From Xanthobacteraceae bacterium (lineage in GTDB: Bacteria > Pseudomonadota > Alphaproteobacteria > Rhizobiales > Xanthobacteraceae), in the NCBI GenBank assembly GCA_024508855.1, contig JANINJ010000086.1:1-64000 (forward strand): 64,000 nucleotides of DNA, written 5' to 3'. The position numbers and the translations under genes were made by a program. This document shows, piece after piece, positions 35,371 through 42,991 of the stretch. Each line of letters begins with the position of its first letter. Positions within the stretch are counted from its first letter, which is position 1. The notes beneath the pieces are model-generated. The model searched no databases. It worked only from the letters and a program-made list of their open reading frames with translations, and was not told the origin of the DNA.

Positions 35371-36114
35371 TCAGTTACGTGGCCCGTGCAACTTCATGAT
35401 CAGGCGATCCATCGCGGTCGCCACGTCGCGCCACCGCTCGAGCCATTTACGCGGAAAGCGGAAGGTGAGGTCGGCGTCGCCGACGCGGCGTTCGCTCAGG
35501 CACATACCCGGCGTCTCGCGGTCGCGCGTACAGCGCGCGACCAGATTTGGCGCCGCCGCGACGAACAGATCTTCATTCTCGTAAGGTGAACCGGCACGGA
35601 ATGTCCGCATGCTCAGACCGTCTTCTGTCCGGGCTGACGCTTCATCCAGATAGCGCGGATAGATCGTCTGCAGGCGAGTATCCGGGGACATCGCATCGTG
35701 ATGGGCGGCGATCGAGAGAAAAATCCGATCGATCGGTTCATCACTGGCCGCGATTGTTTCCGTGTTGACGCGTCTCGGCACGGTCGGTGGATCGAGCGAT
35801 GGATACGCGAAGCTGAGGTCCACTCTTTCTTGCGGTCCGGAGTATCGCTGCGCTTTGACGCGGACCGCATCTTTGGGAATGTTGAACAGCGTCGCCCCGA
35901 CGCTGACCGGAAGCCATGCGGGGTCAGCAGCCTTGTAGGGCGCCCACGTTGGCCACAGCAGATAGGCGACCAGCGTTGCCGCGCAGGCGGCGGTAAGGAC
36001 AGAGGTCAGGATCAAACCAAAATGGCCGCGGCGCGATTTGCGCTGCGCGCGGGGGCGATGTGGCAGCGACGACAGAACGGACATGGGGCGGCGAACCTGC
36101 ATCGAGCGTGACAT
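35371..36114 (-). CDS. Conserved hypothetical protein with one membrane segment
   Basis: Protein of 247 residues: an Arg-rich N-terminus (RPRAQRKSRRGHF), a single hydrophobic segment (LILTSVLTAACAATLVAYLL, residues ~34-53) and a soluble domain outside the membrane with DERIFLSI-like and LRTFRAGSPYENEDLFVA-like blocks. I recognise no named domain. An exact CtrA-type box (36220) lies 106 bp upstream of the start, in the divergent region shared with the next gene. Confidence 0.65.
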   Translation of the reverse strand: MSRSMQVRRPMSVLSSLPHRPRAQRKSRRGHFGLILTSVLTAACAATLVAYLLWPTWAPYKAADPAWLPVSVGATLFNIPKDAVRVKAQRYSGPQERVDLSFAYPSLDPPTVPRRVNTETIAASDEPIDRIFLSIAAHHDAMSPDTRLQTIYPRYLDEASARTEDGLSMRTFRAGSPYENEDLFVAAAPNLVARCTRDRETPGMCLSERRVGDADLTFRFPRKWLERWRDVATAMDRLIMKLHGPRN

Positions 36115-36219
36115 CGGCCAATGGCCGAATCACTTCAGAATATGCCACGCGATCCCGGCATCTCCTCACATCTTCGCGCAACATATTTGCGTCTCGGATC
36201 GCGGTTCCAGCGGTCGGTG

Positions 36220-36234
36220 TTAACCCTTTCTTAA
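36220..36234. promoter_or_regulatory. CtrA-type box (TTAA-N7-TTAA), exact
   Basis: TTAACCCTTTCTTAA, an exact match to the CtrA box of alphaproteobacteria, lies between the divergent genes at 36114 (minus) and 36301 (plus). CtrA activates or represses from such boxes when near the -35. Whether it acts on one or both genes cannot be told. Found by eye; chance occurrence in high-GC DNA is low. Confidence 0.55.
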
Positions 36235-36300
36235 GGATAAACTGGCGGGCGGCGGGTGATTTTGCCAAGCATGGGGCGTTGTTCGTGAGGAAAGACGCTC

Positions 36301-36630
36301 ATGTCGCCGGATGCCTTGAATTCGCTGCTCTCGCTCCTGATAGGGTTTGCGCTCGCCGGCGCACTGGTCAGTGGATATCAGGCGCTGGTCCAGCGGCCCG
36401 CAAGCTTCGGCTTGCTGGCGGAAGGCGCGGCGCCGCGCGCTTTCGTTGCGGTGCCGTTTCTCGTATTTGCCGCACCCTTCATCATCATGCGCAATACGCT
36501 TCGTGGTCGTCAGATCGAACGGCGCCGGATGGAATTCGTCATGATGGCAACCGTGCTGGCCGGCTTCTGGAGTCTGATGTCGGGGACGTTCGTGGTGATG
36601 TCGCTGCAGGCGGTTGGACTTCTGACCTGA
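36301..36630 (+). CDS. Small membrane protein of unknown function
   Basis: 109 residues with three hydrophobic segments (LLSLLIGFALAGALVSGYQAL, FVAVPFLVFAAPFIIM, FVMMATVLAGFWSLMSGTFVV) and basic loops (RNTLRGRQIERRRM). Conserved type in Bradyrhizobium relatives; no function known to me. The gene follows the exact CtrA box by about 70 bp, so cell-cycle control is possible. ATG at 36301 with AGGAAAG upstream. Confidence 0.72.
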   Translation: MSPDALNSLLSLLIGFALAGALVSGYQALVQRPASFGLLAEGAAPRAFVAVPFLVFAAPFIIMRNTLRGRQIERRRMEFVMMATVLAGFWSLMSGTFVVMSLQAVGLLT

Positions 36631-36717
36631 CGGCGGCGATTTCCGGTGTTCTCTTGCTTCGGGATTTCGCTAAAGTAATACAAATCGAAGCGAATTTTCG
36701 GAGTCAGGACAGCAGTA

Positions 36718-37251
36718 ATGGCGATCTACGAACTTGACGGGCAGGCGCCCGAACTTCCCGCCAATGGCAATTACTTCATCGCCGACAATGCGTCCGTGAT
36801 CGGCAAGATACGGTTGCTGGACTCCGCAAGCGTGTGGTTCGGCGCGGTACTGCGCGGCGACAATGAGTGGATCGAGATCGGCGAGGGGTCCAACGTTCAG
36901 GACAACTGCACCTGTCACACTGATAAAGGCTTCCCGCTGACCATCGGCAAGAACTGCACGATCGGACACAACGTCATATTGCACGGCTGCACTATCGAGG
37001 ATGGGGCGTTGATCGGCATGGGCGCGGTGGTGATGAACGGCGCGCGGATCGGCCGCGGCAGCGTGGTCGGCGCTGGCGCGATCATTACCGAAGGCAAGCA
37101 GTTTCCCGAGCATTCGCTGATCATCGGGGCGCCGGCACGTGTGATCCGAACGCTGGAGTCGGCGCAAGTCGATGCGCTCTCGGCAGGACCTGCGAAGTCC
37201 TATATTGCAAACGGCCCGCGCTTCAAGAAGGGCTTGCGCAAGATCGGCTAG
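36718..37251 (+). CDS. Gamma-type carbonic anhydrase-like protein
   Basis: 177 residues of left-handed beta-helix repeats (NCTIGHNVILHGCTIEDGAL, then GSVVGAGAIITEG). The metal-binding histidines expected in the family are visible: CTCHTDKG, IGHNVI and LHGCTI. Proteins of this size are usually called gamma-carbonic anhydrases or PaaY/YrdA-like; activity has been shown for few. ATG at 36718. The stop overlaps the converging small Rmf-like gene by 4 bp. Confidence 0.88.
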   Translation: MAIYELDGQAPELPANGNYFIADNASVIGKIRLLDSASVWFGAVLRGDNEWIEIGEGSNVQDNCTCHTDKGFPLTIGKNCTIGHNVILHGCTIEDGALIGMGAVVMNGARIGRGSVVGAGAIITEGKQFPEHSLIIGAPARVIRTLESAQVDALSAGPAKSYIANGPRFKKGLRKIG

Positions 37252-37409
37252 CTGCCCTCGCTCTCGCTAGCCTCGGTCGCGCTGGCGACGCGCTCGTGGC
37301 CCGCTGCCCATAGCGCATGTTCCTCGGAGCCGTCGCGATACGGGTTGGCTTCCGCCGGAATATTCTCGCGCGCCGCACGTTCACCAAGCTCAAATGGATC
37401 GGGTGTCAT
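37248..37409 (-). CDS. Small Rmf/CrpP-like protein
   Basis: Short protein of 53 residues from the ATG at 37409: DPFELGERAARENIPAEANP then YRDGSEEHALWAAGHERVAS. The pattern G..Aa.......nPY..gs.eh..W..Gh is that of the ribosome modulation factor-like / CrpP-like small proteins found in many alphaproteobacteria. Those are thought to bind ribosomes in non-growing cells in gamma-proteobacteria; a role here is not shown. Converges with the gamma-carbonic anhydrase. Confidence 0.6.
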   Translation of the reverse strand: MTPDPFELGERAARENIPAEANPYRDGSEEHALWAAGHERVASATEASESEGS

Positions 37410-37520
37410 CGGTGGCCTCCGGTGCCTCAATTCAATTGTTGCTGTCGCGGATGGTTCCGTCGGCGATGTCGTTTGCGTTGCGTGCGTCTGGCGACAACGA
37501 GCTTCAGTCAGCGCTTGATA

Positions 37521-37558
37521 TGAAAAAGTTGCGGCCAGCCTTGGGGGAGGCTGGCCGC
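37521..37558 (-). terminator. Rho-independent terminator of the transglutaminase-like protease gene
   Basis: Read on the minus strand: perfect 10-bp stem GCGGCCAGCC / GGCTGGCCGC (37558-37531) with an 8-base loop, followed by AACTTTTTCA. It lies 65 bp after the stop of the gene at 37623. Confidence 0.78.
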
Positions 37559-37622
37559 GCGCGATCCGGTCTGGGACGGGGAGGGGTGGGGATACGACCG
37601 GGTCGCGGGTCTCCGTTGTCTG

Positions 37623-38240
37623 TTAGCGTGCGCTCGCGGTTGCGACCGCAGAATTCGGCTGGCCCAGCGAGACCCACACATTCGGATCGCTCTGGGATTG
37701 CCGCTTCACGAACTTGTAGCCAGTCTCGGTCCAGGCAACGACGTCCTCGTTCTGATTGTCGAGGATGAATTCGCCCTTGTTCGATTTCACGGTGAGCACG
37801 GCGTGGCCTTCGCCTTTCTTGTCGCGCACCACGGTGACGAGCAGTGCTTCACGCGGCCAGCCGGCATCGATCAGCATCTTGCGCTTCAGCAGCACGTAAT
37901 CCTCGCAGTCGCCGTAGCCGTCGGTCGGCAGCGACCACTTTTCCACGACACCCCAATGTTCCATGTCGGTCATCGGCTTGATGTTGTCGTTGACCCACTG
38001 GTTGACGCGCAGCAGATCGCGCCATGCGGTCTGCGTCATCACGATATCGCGCGGCTGGGTCGCGCCGCCGCGGCATTCGCGCGGACTGTCGGCACAGAAT
38101 TCCACCCAGCCGATCGGAGCGCGCGCGGTGTCGCCCAGACTTGCGTATTGAACCCGATTGTCGCCTGCGTAAGCTGAAGTCGCGATGCCAAACAGGACTG
38201 CGGCAAGCGCCAGTCCCTTCCCCTGTCCCCGAGCAAACAT
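37623..38240 (-). CDS. Transglutaminase-like cysteine protease (BTLCP, LapG-like), secreted
   Basis: 205 residues with a Sec signal peptide (GLALAAVLFGIATSAYAG, cleavage near residue 25). The bacterial transglutaminase-like cysteine protease triad is visible: Cys in GYGDCEDY, His in GEGHAVLTV, Asp in FILDNQNED. In Pseudomonas the LapG member cuts a surface adhesin in the periplasm and is held in check by the c-di-GMP receptor LapD. No LapD or adhesin gene is adjacent, so the target is open. This family is highly copied in bradyrhizobia. Confidence 0.88.
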   Translation of the reverse strand: MFARGQGKGLALAAVLFGIATSAYAGDNRVQYASLGDTARAPIGWVEFCADSPRECRGGATQPRDIVMTQTAWRDLLRVNQWVNDNIKPMTDMEHWGVVEKWSLPTDGYGDCEDYVLLKRKMLIDAGWPREALLVTVVRDKKGEGHAVLTVKSNKGEFILDNQNEDVVAWTETGYKFVKRQSQSDPNVWVSLGQPNSAVATASAR

Positions 38241-38572
38241 TGTGGCCCCCGTTTCTTGTTGGGACCACTATTCGCACAAAGGATTTTCAGCGCCGCTAAG
38301 TCTGCGAAGTAGAATTGAAGCGAATACAAGTAAAGGTCAGCGAAAATTCGATCTATACTTGAATCTAATTTTCATAAAATTTGGAACATCTGCAATTGAT
38401 TCAAATTTTATGCATTAACCGATTTGGCTGCGTGAATATGCGGGATTCCGGCATGCGCGAGGGATGGCGTTAAGCAGCGCAAGTACCCTAAACGGCAACG
38501 ATGGCCACGCCCGCAGGCGGGGCGGAGGCCATCGGGGGGCGAAAAACGGGGGTAGCGGGGGCGGCCGGGCGT
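38241..38572. other. Intergenic region, AT-rich, no gene seen
   Basis: A 332-bp gap between two minus-strand genes (38573-39190 lies upstream in reading order, the protease downstream). 38290-38430 is markedly AT-rich for this genome and probably holds the promoter of the protease gene. No terminator, RNA gene or box that I can name is visible. Confidence 0.5.
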
Positions 38573-39190
38573 TTACCGGGCGGTGACGCTATCTTCGAGA
38601 GTCTCGGCCAGCTGCTCGTGGATGAACTCGAGCGCGAAGCCTTCGTCGAGGTGACGGACGACCCGTGCTTGCACGCGGCCAAGCGAAACCTGCGATTTCA
38701 CCGGCGGACGGTGTTCGGCTGCGATGGCTGCGCCGGACAGCGACAGATCGATCATCCGGCACGTCATCCGCTGGCCGTCCTCCAGCGTAAGGACCGTGAT
38801 CGGGTTGCGGGGGATGATGCGATCATGGCGCCGGTCTTCCGGCAGATTGAGAATATCGCGATTGGCGAGCCACGTCAGTTGCGCGGCCAGCTTGTCGCGT
38901 TTGCGTGGGGTGGCCCCAACGGTCATGGCGAAGCCGTTGTCGATAATCCGGGTGATTTTGCCTTCGACACGGCCGATATGATCGAGATAGGCGATGACCC
39001 GGTCGCCGACATTGCCGATTCCCGGCGCCAGCATCGCAAGGCCGCCGGGAGACATGTTGATGACCTGGCATGGAAACTCACGCCGATCAGGCAGCATGTA
39101 GCGTCCGAGCAGGTGAACCTTCACGCGCTGGAAGCGTCGCCGTTCTTCGGCGACAGGATGGATGGATTTTTTCTGCGCCAACGCCATCAT
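38573..39190 (-). CDS. PilZ-domain protein (putative c-di-GMP receptor)
   Basis: 205 residues with two PilZ-like units. The first begins RRRFQRVKVHLLGRYML (the RxxxR of PilZ near residue 17) with NMSPGGLAML, matching the second motif (D/N)xSxxG. The second begins RRHDRIIPRN and has DLSLSGAAI near residue 167. PilZ domains bind cyclic-di-GMP through RxxxR and DxSxxG. Two units in tandem are known in alphaproteobacterial motility and polarity factors. The start ATG (39190) lies 32 bp from a TTAACCCT/AGGGTTAA inverted repeat. Confidence 0.88.
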   Translation of the reverse strand: MMALAQKKSIHPVAEERRRFQRVKVHLLGRYMLPDRREFPCQVINMSPGGLAMLAPGIGNVGDRVIAYLDHIGRVEGKITRIIDNGFAMTVGATPRKRDKLAAQLTWLANRDILNLPEDRRHDRIIPRNPITVLTLEDGQRMTCRMIDLSLSGAAIAAEHRPPVKSQVSLGRVQARVVRHLDEGFALEFIHEQLAETLEDSVTAR

Positions 39191-39221
39191 TCAGCACCGG
39201 TCGACCGGCCATGGATAAGGA

Positions 39222-39246
39222 TTAACCCTACGGCGCTCAGGGTTAA
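39222..39246. promoter_or_regulatory. Inverted repeat with TTAA half-sites upstream of the PilZ gene
   Basis: TTAACCCT (39222-39229) and AGGGTTAA (39239-39246) form a perfect 8-bp inverted repeat with a 9-base centre, 32-56 bp upstream of the PilZ gene start. Each arm contains TTAA as in CtrA half-sites but the spacing is not TTAA-N7-TTAA. It may be an operator; the protein is not known. Confidence 0.4.
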
Positions 39247-39283
39247 CGGCGCGTTACTCGATGGAACTTTGCGTATCAGAGGA

Positions 39284-39844
39284 TCAGACGAGGCCTTCGT
39301 AGACCATGAAGCCGCGGGCGATGGCGAGCTTCTTCAGCACGCGGGGGCCGAACCGTTGCGGCGGATGGGCCATGTAACGCCACGACGTCAGCGTAAAATC
39401 GCTCAAGCACTCGTGGCCGGTTTGAAATGGCGCCAGCAATCCCGTGAGGCTGATCGGGGTATTCGTCCGTGAACTGAATGGCAGCAGCAGCAGTTCGAGC
39501 GGGATTCGATTGCCGGAGGCCGTCGATGCTGCCGTGACGCCGGCAACGGCAGCGAGTTTCTCCTCGGTGACGACGCCGAGAATCTCTTCGATCTCCTGAC
39601 GGTCCGATGGCGCGAAGAGGGCAGAGAATTTCTCGCCTTTCACATCGCGACCGAGCAGGGCGCAGACCCGCGTTCCAGCGACGCGGAAGGGGTACCCGCC
39701 GCCTGGATCGTAGGACAGGACGAAGATATCGCCCAAGAGCGAGCGCATCGGTCCGGGCTCGAGGTCGGCCCGGTCGGGGGCTTGAGCCCCTGCGCGCTTC
39801 TCATCCCAGTAGGCGAAGAATTCGCGGCTCGACGGATGCTTCAT
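39284..39844 (-). CDS. PAS-domain protein (PAS_5 type)
   Basis: 186 residues matching the short PAS_5 proteins common in alphaproteobacteria: SREFFAYWDEKRAGAQAPDR at the start, then RSLLGDIFVLSYDPGGGYPF and RVAGTRVCALLGRDVKGEKF. PAS_5 proteins are stand-alone sensors of unknown ligand. A similar N-terminal region is seen in the GGDEF-EAL protein at 44196. An exact CtrA box lies 149 bp upstream of the start. Confidence 0.82.
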   Translation of the reverse strand: MKHPSSREFFAYWDEKRAGAQAPDRADLEPGPMRSLLGDIFVLSYDPGGGYPFRVAGTRVCALLGRDVKGEKFSALFAPSDRQEIEEILGVVTEEKLAAVAGVTAASTASGNRIPLELLLLPFSSRTNTPISLTGLLAPFQTGHECLSDFTLTSWRYMAHPPQRFGPRVLKKLAIARGFMVYEGLV

Positions 39845-39992
39845 AATTTAACCCTGCTCCACGGACGCCGTTCGCGGGACAGTTCTGTCCCGCTTTCGTG
39901 CGCCGCGCGGCCTTTCCAGTTGTGCAGGAGAAGGGTGTGCAGCGTCCATGCCGGATGCGGATTCCGGCTGGCCCGGTCGCGCCTTTGTGTCG

Positions 39993-40007
39993 TTAAGGTA
40001 AATTTAA
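39993..40007. promoter_or_regulatory. CtrA-type box (TTAA-N7-TTAA), exact
   Basis: TTAAGGTAAATTTAA, an exact CtrA box followed by C as in the full consensus TTAAC, in the long gap between the PAS gene (minus) and rhomboid gene (plus). On the plus side the next signal is the orphan terminator at 40191. Confidence 0.55.
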
Positions 40008-40009
40008 CT

Positions 40010-40218
40010 ATGTGCTTGGGGTTTTGCGGAGATGCGGTAGTATCCAACTGCTCCAAGACGTGAGGTTTGAAATCCTCGCAGGGCTTCTCCAAGGGCCGGC
40101 GGGGGACGAACCGACAGGGTATGGTGGAAAACAGACTGGCCGCGACGCGGGAGGGGTGGGGATATCCCGCGTAACGAGGCCGGCACAGGCAAAGGGAGGG
40201 TCTCGGCCCTCCCTTTTT
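40010..40218 (+). ncRNA. Possible small RNA between CtrA box and orphan terminator
   Basis: No plus-strand gene ends between 39845 and 40190, yet a strong terminator (40191-40220) sits there. This suggests a short transcript starting shortly after the AT-rich stretch with the CtrA box (39993) and ending at the hairpin, about 200 nt. The interval contains the G-rich string GGGAGGGGTGGGGATA (40149-40164). I do not recognise a known RNA family (6S, tmRNA, SRP and RNase P do not fit). It could instead be a 5' leader attenuator of the rhomboid gene. Confidence 0.35.
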
Positions 40219-40220
40219 CT
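40191..40220 (+). terminator. Rho-independent terminator without an upstream gene
   Basis: Stem AAAGGGAGGG / CCCTCCCTTT (40191-40216) with loop TCTCGG and a run of five T. The 434-467 bp gap in which it lies (39845 to the rhomboid start) has no coding gene on this strand, so it supports a separate RNA or leader. Confidence 0.78.
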
Positions 40221-40311
40221 TTGCGTTTTCCGGCCCTTGGGTTGTTCCGGCGCTTGCGCCTGAGGCTCAAGCCGCCTATTGGGGCCAATCGCTCGTTTGA
40301 GCTGCACGTTG

Positions 40312-41097
40312 GTGGGTCTTTCCTTGCAATCCCCGCAATCTCCGCGCGAACCGATCCTGACGCTGCCCGGCGCGTTGACGGCCTATATTGCGTTGCTGGT
40401 GGTGATCCATGTGGTGCGCGCATTGCTGCCGCTGGATTGGGATTACTGGACCATCGAGACCTTCGGTTTCATCCCAAAGCGGTACGATTCAACACTGCTG
40501 GCAGTGCCGCTTCCCGGCGGCGCAGGAGCGAAGGTCTGGACCTTCCTGACCTACTCACTGCTGCACGCCAACATCAGCCACATTCTTTTCAATGTCCTGT
40601 GGCTATTGCCATTCGGTAGCGCCGTCGCACGGCGATTTGGTGCGCTGCGTTTCTTTGTCTTCATGGCAGTGACCGCGGTGGCAGGTGCGGCGGCGCATCT
40701 AATTACCCATGAACACGCCATCGCACCGATGATCGGCGCATCTGCTTCGGTTTCGGGCGCCATGGCAGCGGCAATCCGTTTTGCATTCGTGCAGGGCAGT
40801 TTCCTGTCGTTCCGCCGCGGCGATGCCGATGCAGCGGCACAAGTCCCGGCGTTGCCGCTGCTGCGCGCGCTGCGCGACCCGCGTGTGCTGGGCTTCCTCG
40901 CGGTCTGGTTCGGCGTCAATATTGTTTTTGGCGTCGGCTCCATTGCCATCGGCAGCGAAGGCGCAAGTGTGGCATGGCAGGCCCATATCGGCGGCTTCTT
41001 TGCCGGTCTTTTGCTGTTCTCGCTGTTCGACCCCGTGCCGCGGGGCACAGGCGGTGTTGCGAAACCATCGATACCCGATATGTCGGACAACGGCTGA
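40312..41097 (+). CDS. Rhomboid-family intramembrane serine protease
   Basis: About 261 residues and six to seven membrane segments. The catalytic serine region is GASASVSGAMAAAI (GxSxG-like in segment 4) and the catalytic histidine is in WQAHIGGFFAGLL near the C-terminus; the segment HANISHILFNVLWLLPFG (HxxxN) is the typical rhomboid loop. It cleaves membrane proteins within the bilayer; the substrate is unknown. GTG at 40312 is given; a TTG at 40279 would add 11 residues. No good ribosome site for either. Confidence 0.87.
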   Translation: MGLSLQSPQSPREPILTLPGALTAYIALLVVIHVVRALLPLDWDYWTIETFGFIPKRYDSTLLAVPLPGGAGAKVWTFLTYSLLHANISHILFNVLWLLPFGSAVARRFGALRFFVFMAVTAVAGAAAHLITHEHAIAPMIGASASVSGAMAAAIRFAFVQGSFLSFRRGDADAAAQVPALPLLRALRDPRVLGFLAVWFGVNIVFGVGSIAIGSEGASVAWQAHIGGFFAGLLLFSLFDPVPRGTGGVAKPSIPDMSDNG

Positions 41098-41294
41098 CTG
41101 CACCTGCTTGCGAGCCCCCCGGATTTCATTCATCATCGCGATGCAGTCAGGCGAATTGGTTTCCTGTTCGCGTGAGCGCGGCGCAGAATTGCCGGGAATG
41201 CGTGAACAAAATTAGCGCTGGGCCGTTGCCTGAAAGCGAAAAAGTACGAGATCGCGCTATCTCGTTCGGCGCGATCGCTTTCTGGGAGGCGACA

Positions 41295-41723
41295 ATGACC
41301 GTGCGCGCTATTCTCGATTCCAAGGGCCATCACATCGTGAGCGTCGACCCCGACATCAAATTGTCGGAGGCGGTGAAGATCCTGTCGGAGCGGCGCATCG
41401 GCGCCGTGCTGGTCATCAAGAATCAGCGGATCGAGGGAATCCTGTCCGAGCGTGACATCGTTCGTGTATTGGGCGAGCGGGGCGCATCCGCGCTCGAAGA
41501 GCCCGTCGGCAATGTCATGACCCGCAAGGTGGTGAACTGCCGCGAGGCCGATACGGTCGCGGCCATCATGGAGCGCATGACCTCCGGAAAATTCCGGCAT
41601 CTGCCGGTCATCGAGGGCGAACGCATCGTTGGCCTGATCTCGATCGGCGACGTGGTGAAATGGCGCGTGATGGAATTCGAGCGCGAACAGGAAGCCCTGC
41701 GCGATTATATCAAGACCGCCTGA
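41295..41723 (+). CDS. CBS-domain pair protein
   Basis: 142 residues consisting of two CBS motifs (KLSEAVKILSERRIGAVLVI and DTVAAIMERMTSGKFRHLPV) forming one Bateman module, with the typical ends GILSERDIVRVL and GLISIGDVVKW. Such modules bind adenosine nucleotides. Strong GGGAGG site before the ATG at 41295. The partner protein is not evident. Confidence 0.92.
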   Translation: MTVRAILDSKGHHIVSVDPDIKLSEAVKILSERRIGAVLVIKNQRIEGILSERDIVRVLGERGASALEEPVGNVMTRKVVNCREADTVAAIMERMTSGKFRHLPVIEGERIVGLISIGDVVKWRVMEFEREQEALRDYIKTA

Positions 41724-41752
41724 ACCGCAGGACCGGAATGGCGAAACGCTAC

Positions 41753-42781
41753 CTAGCGTTTCGCATCATCTCCCGGCGCGGCGGTGTCGCTGCTTTCCGT
41801 GGGCGCGAGAATTTCGATCGCTTCCTGGATAGCTTCGATCGTGCGCTCCGCGGCGCGCTCTCCATGCGCGATCGCATCGGCGGCGCGGTGGAAATCGAAC
41901 CATCCGATCTGCCCGACGCGCGGCGAGATCAGGAGGTCGGGCGGATCGCCGGCAAGGCGCGCGCGCGTAATGCGATCCTGCATGATGTTGAACGCATCGA
42001 TCATCACCGTGGAGATTCCCGGCCGTCCGCCGCCGCCGAAGAATTCGCGCTTCATCGTGCGCTCCGGTGAAAAGAATTTGCCGATGCCGCGCTTCGGCGG
42101 CGGCGTTTCATCGACGCTTGCGGGCGCATCGTCGGAAGCGGTGCCATAGGAAAAGATCGTCGTCGCGTGACCGAATACGTCGCTCGACAGGTTGGCGGCG
42201 ATGACGATCTCGGCGCCGAGTGCGCGTGCCGCCGAAACCGGGACCGGATTGACCATCGCGCCATCGACGAGCCAGCGATCGCCGACCAGGAACGGCGAGA
42301 AAATTCCCGGCAGCGCGAAAGAGGCGCGAATGGCATCGACCAGACGGCCATGGGTCAGCCAGATTTCGTGGCCGGTGCGAACCTCGGTGGCGACCGACGC
42401 GAATTTGATCGGCAGATCTTCAATTAGAATCTGCCCGAGCGAAGCTTCCAGCTGTGCAGCCAGCTTGTCGCCGCCGATCAGTCCGGAACCGTTCAGCTTG
42501 ATGTCGAGATAGCCAAGGATATTCCGCGGCTGCAGCCCGCGCGCCCATTCCTCCAGCGTATCCAAATGGCCTGACGCATAAACCCCGCCGACCACTGCGC
42601 CGATCGAGGTGCCGACGATGACGTCCGGAATGATTCCATGGGCGACCAGCGCACGCACGATGCCGATATGCGCGAAGCCGCGGGCCGCGCCGCCGCCGAG
42701 CGCGAGACCGATTACCGGTCGCCGGGTTGGCCCCAAGCCGACCTTGTTGCCGCCATTGCCCCCGTTTGGATTGCGCCCCAT
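41753..42781 (-). CDS. Patatin-like phospholipase
   Basis: 342 residues. The patatin dyad is visible: GTSIGAVVGGVYASG (Ser nucleophile, about residue 57) and LVDGAMVNPVPV (Asp in DGA). The glycine-rich oxyanion loop is GLALGGGAARGFAHIG. The family are lipid acyl hydrolases, often exported by other means or intracellular. ATG at 42781 is preferred over a TTG at 42895. The gene converges with the CBS gene, 29 bp apart. The C-terminal third has a repeated RTPxxxRIM-like region but I cannot assign it. Confidence 0.9.
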   Translation of the reverse strand: MGRNPNGGNGGNKVGLGPTRRPVIGLALGGGAARGFAHIGIVRALVAHGIIPDVIVGTSIGAVVGGVYASGHLDTLEEWARGLQPRNILGYLDIKLNGSGLIGGDKLAAQLEASLGQILIEDLPIKFASVATEVRTGHEIWLTHGRLVDAIRASFALPGIFSPFLVGDRWLVDGAMVNPVPVSAARALGAEIVIAANLSSDVFGHATTIFSYGTASDDAPASVDETPPPKRGIGKFFSPERTMKREFFGGGGRPGISTVMIDAFNIMQDRITRARLAGDPPDLLISPRVGQIGWFDFHRAADAIAHGERAAERTIEAIQEAIEILAPTESSDTAAPGDDAKR

Positions 42782-42991
42782 CAGGTTCTCAAGCACACGT
42801 CCACTCCTGCCGAGATTATCACGCCGCGAACCGGTCGGTCGCCGTCGCCCGATCGCTGAGATGGCATGCTTAGCGCGATCCGGCCGGCTTCCCAAGCTCT
42901 GGCGGGATTACTTGTCTGCAAAACAAGATGATCGGAATGCGGCGGCCAGTAGAGGCTTGAATTTGCCGCGTTTTACGTCAAGAACGGCAGC

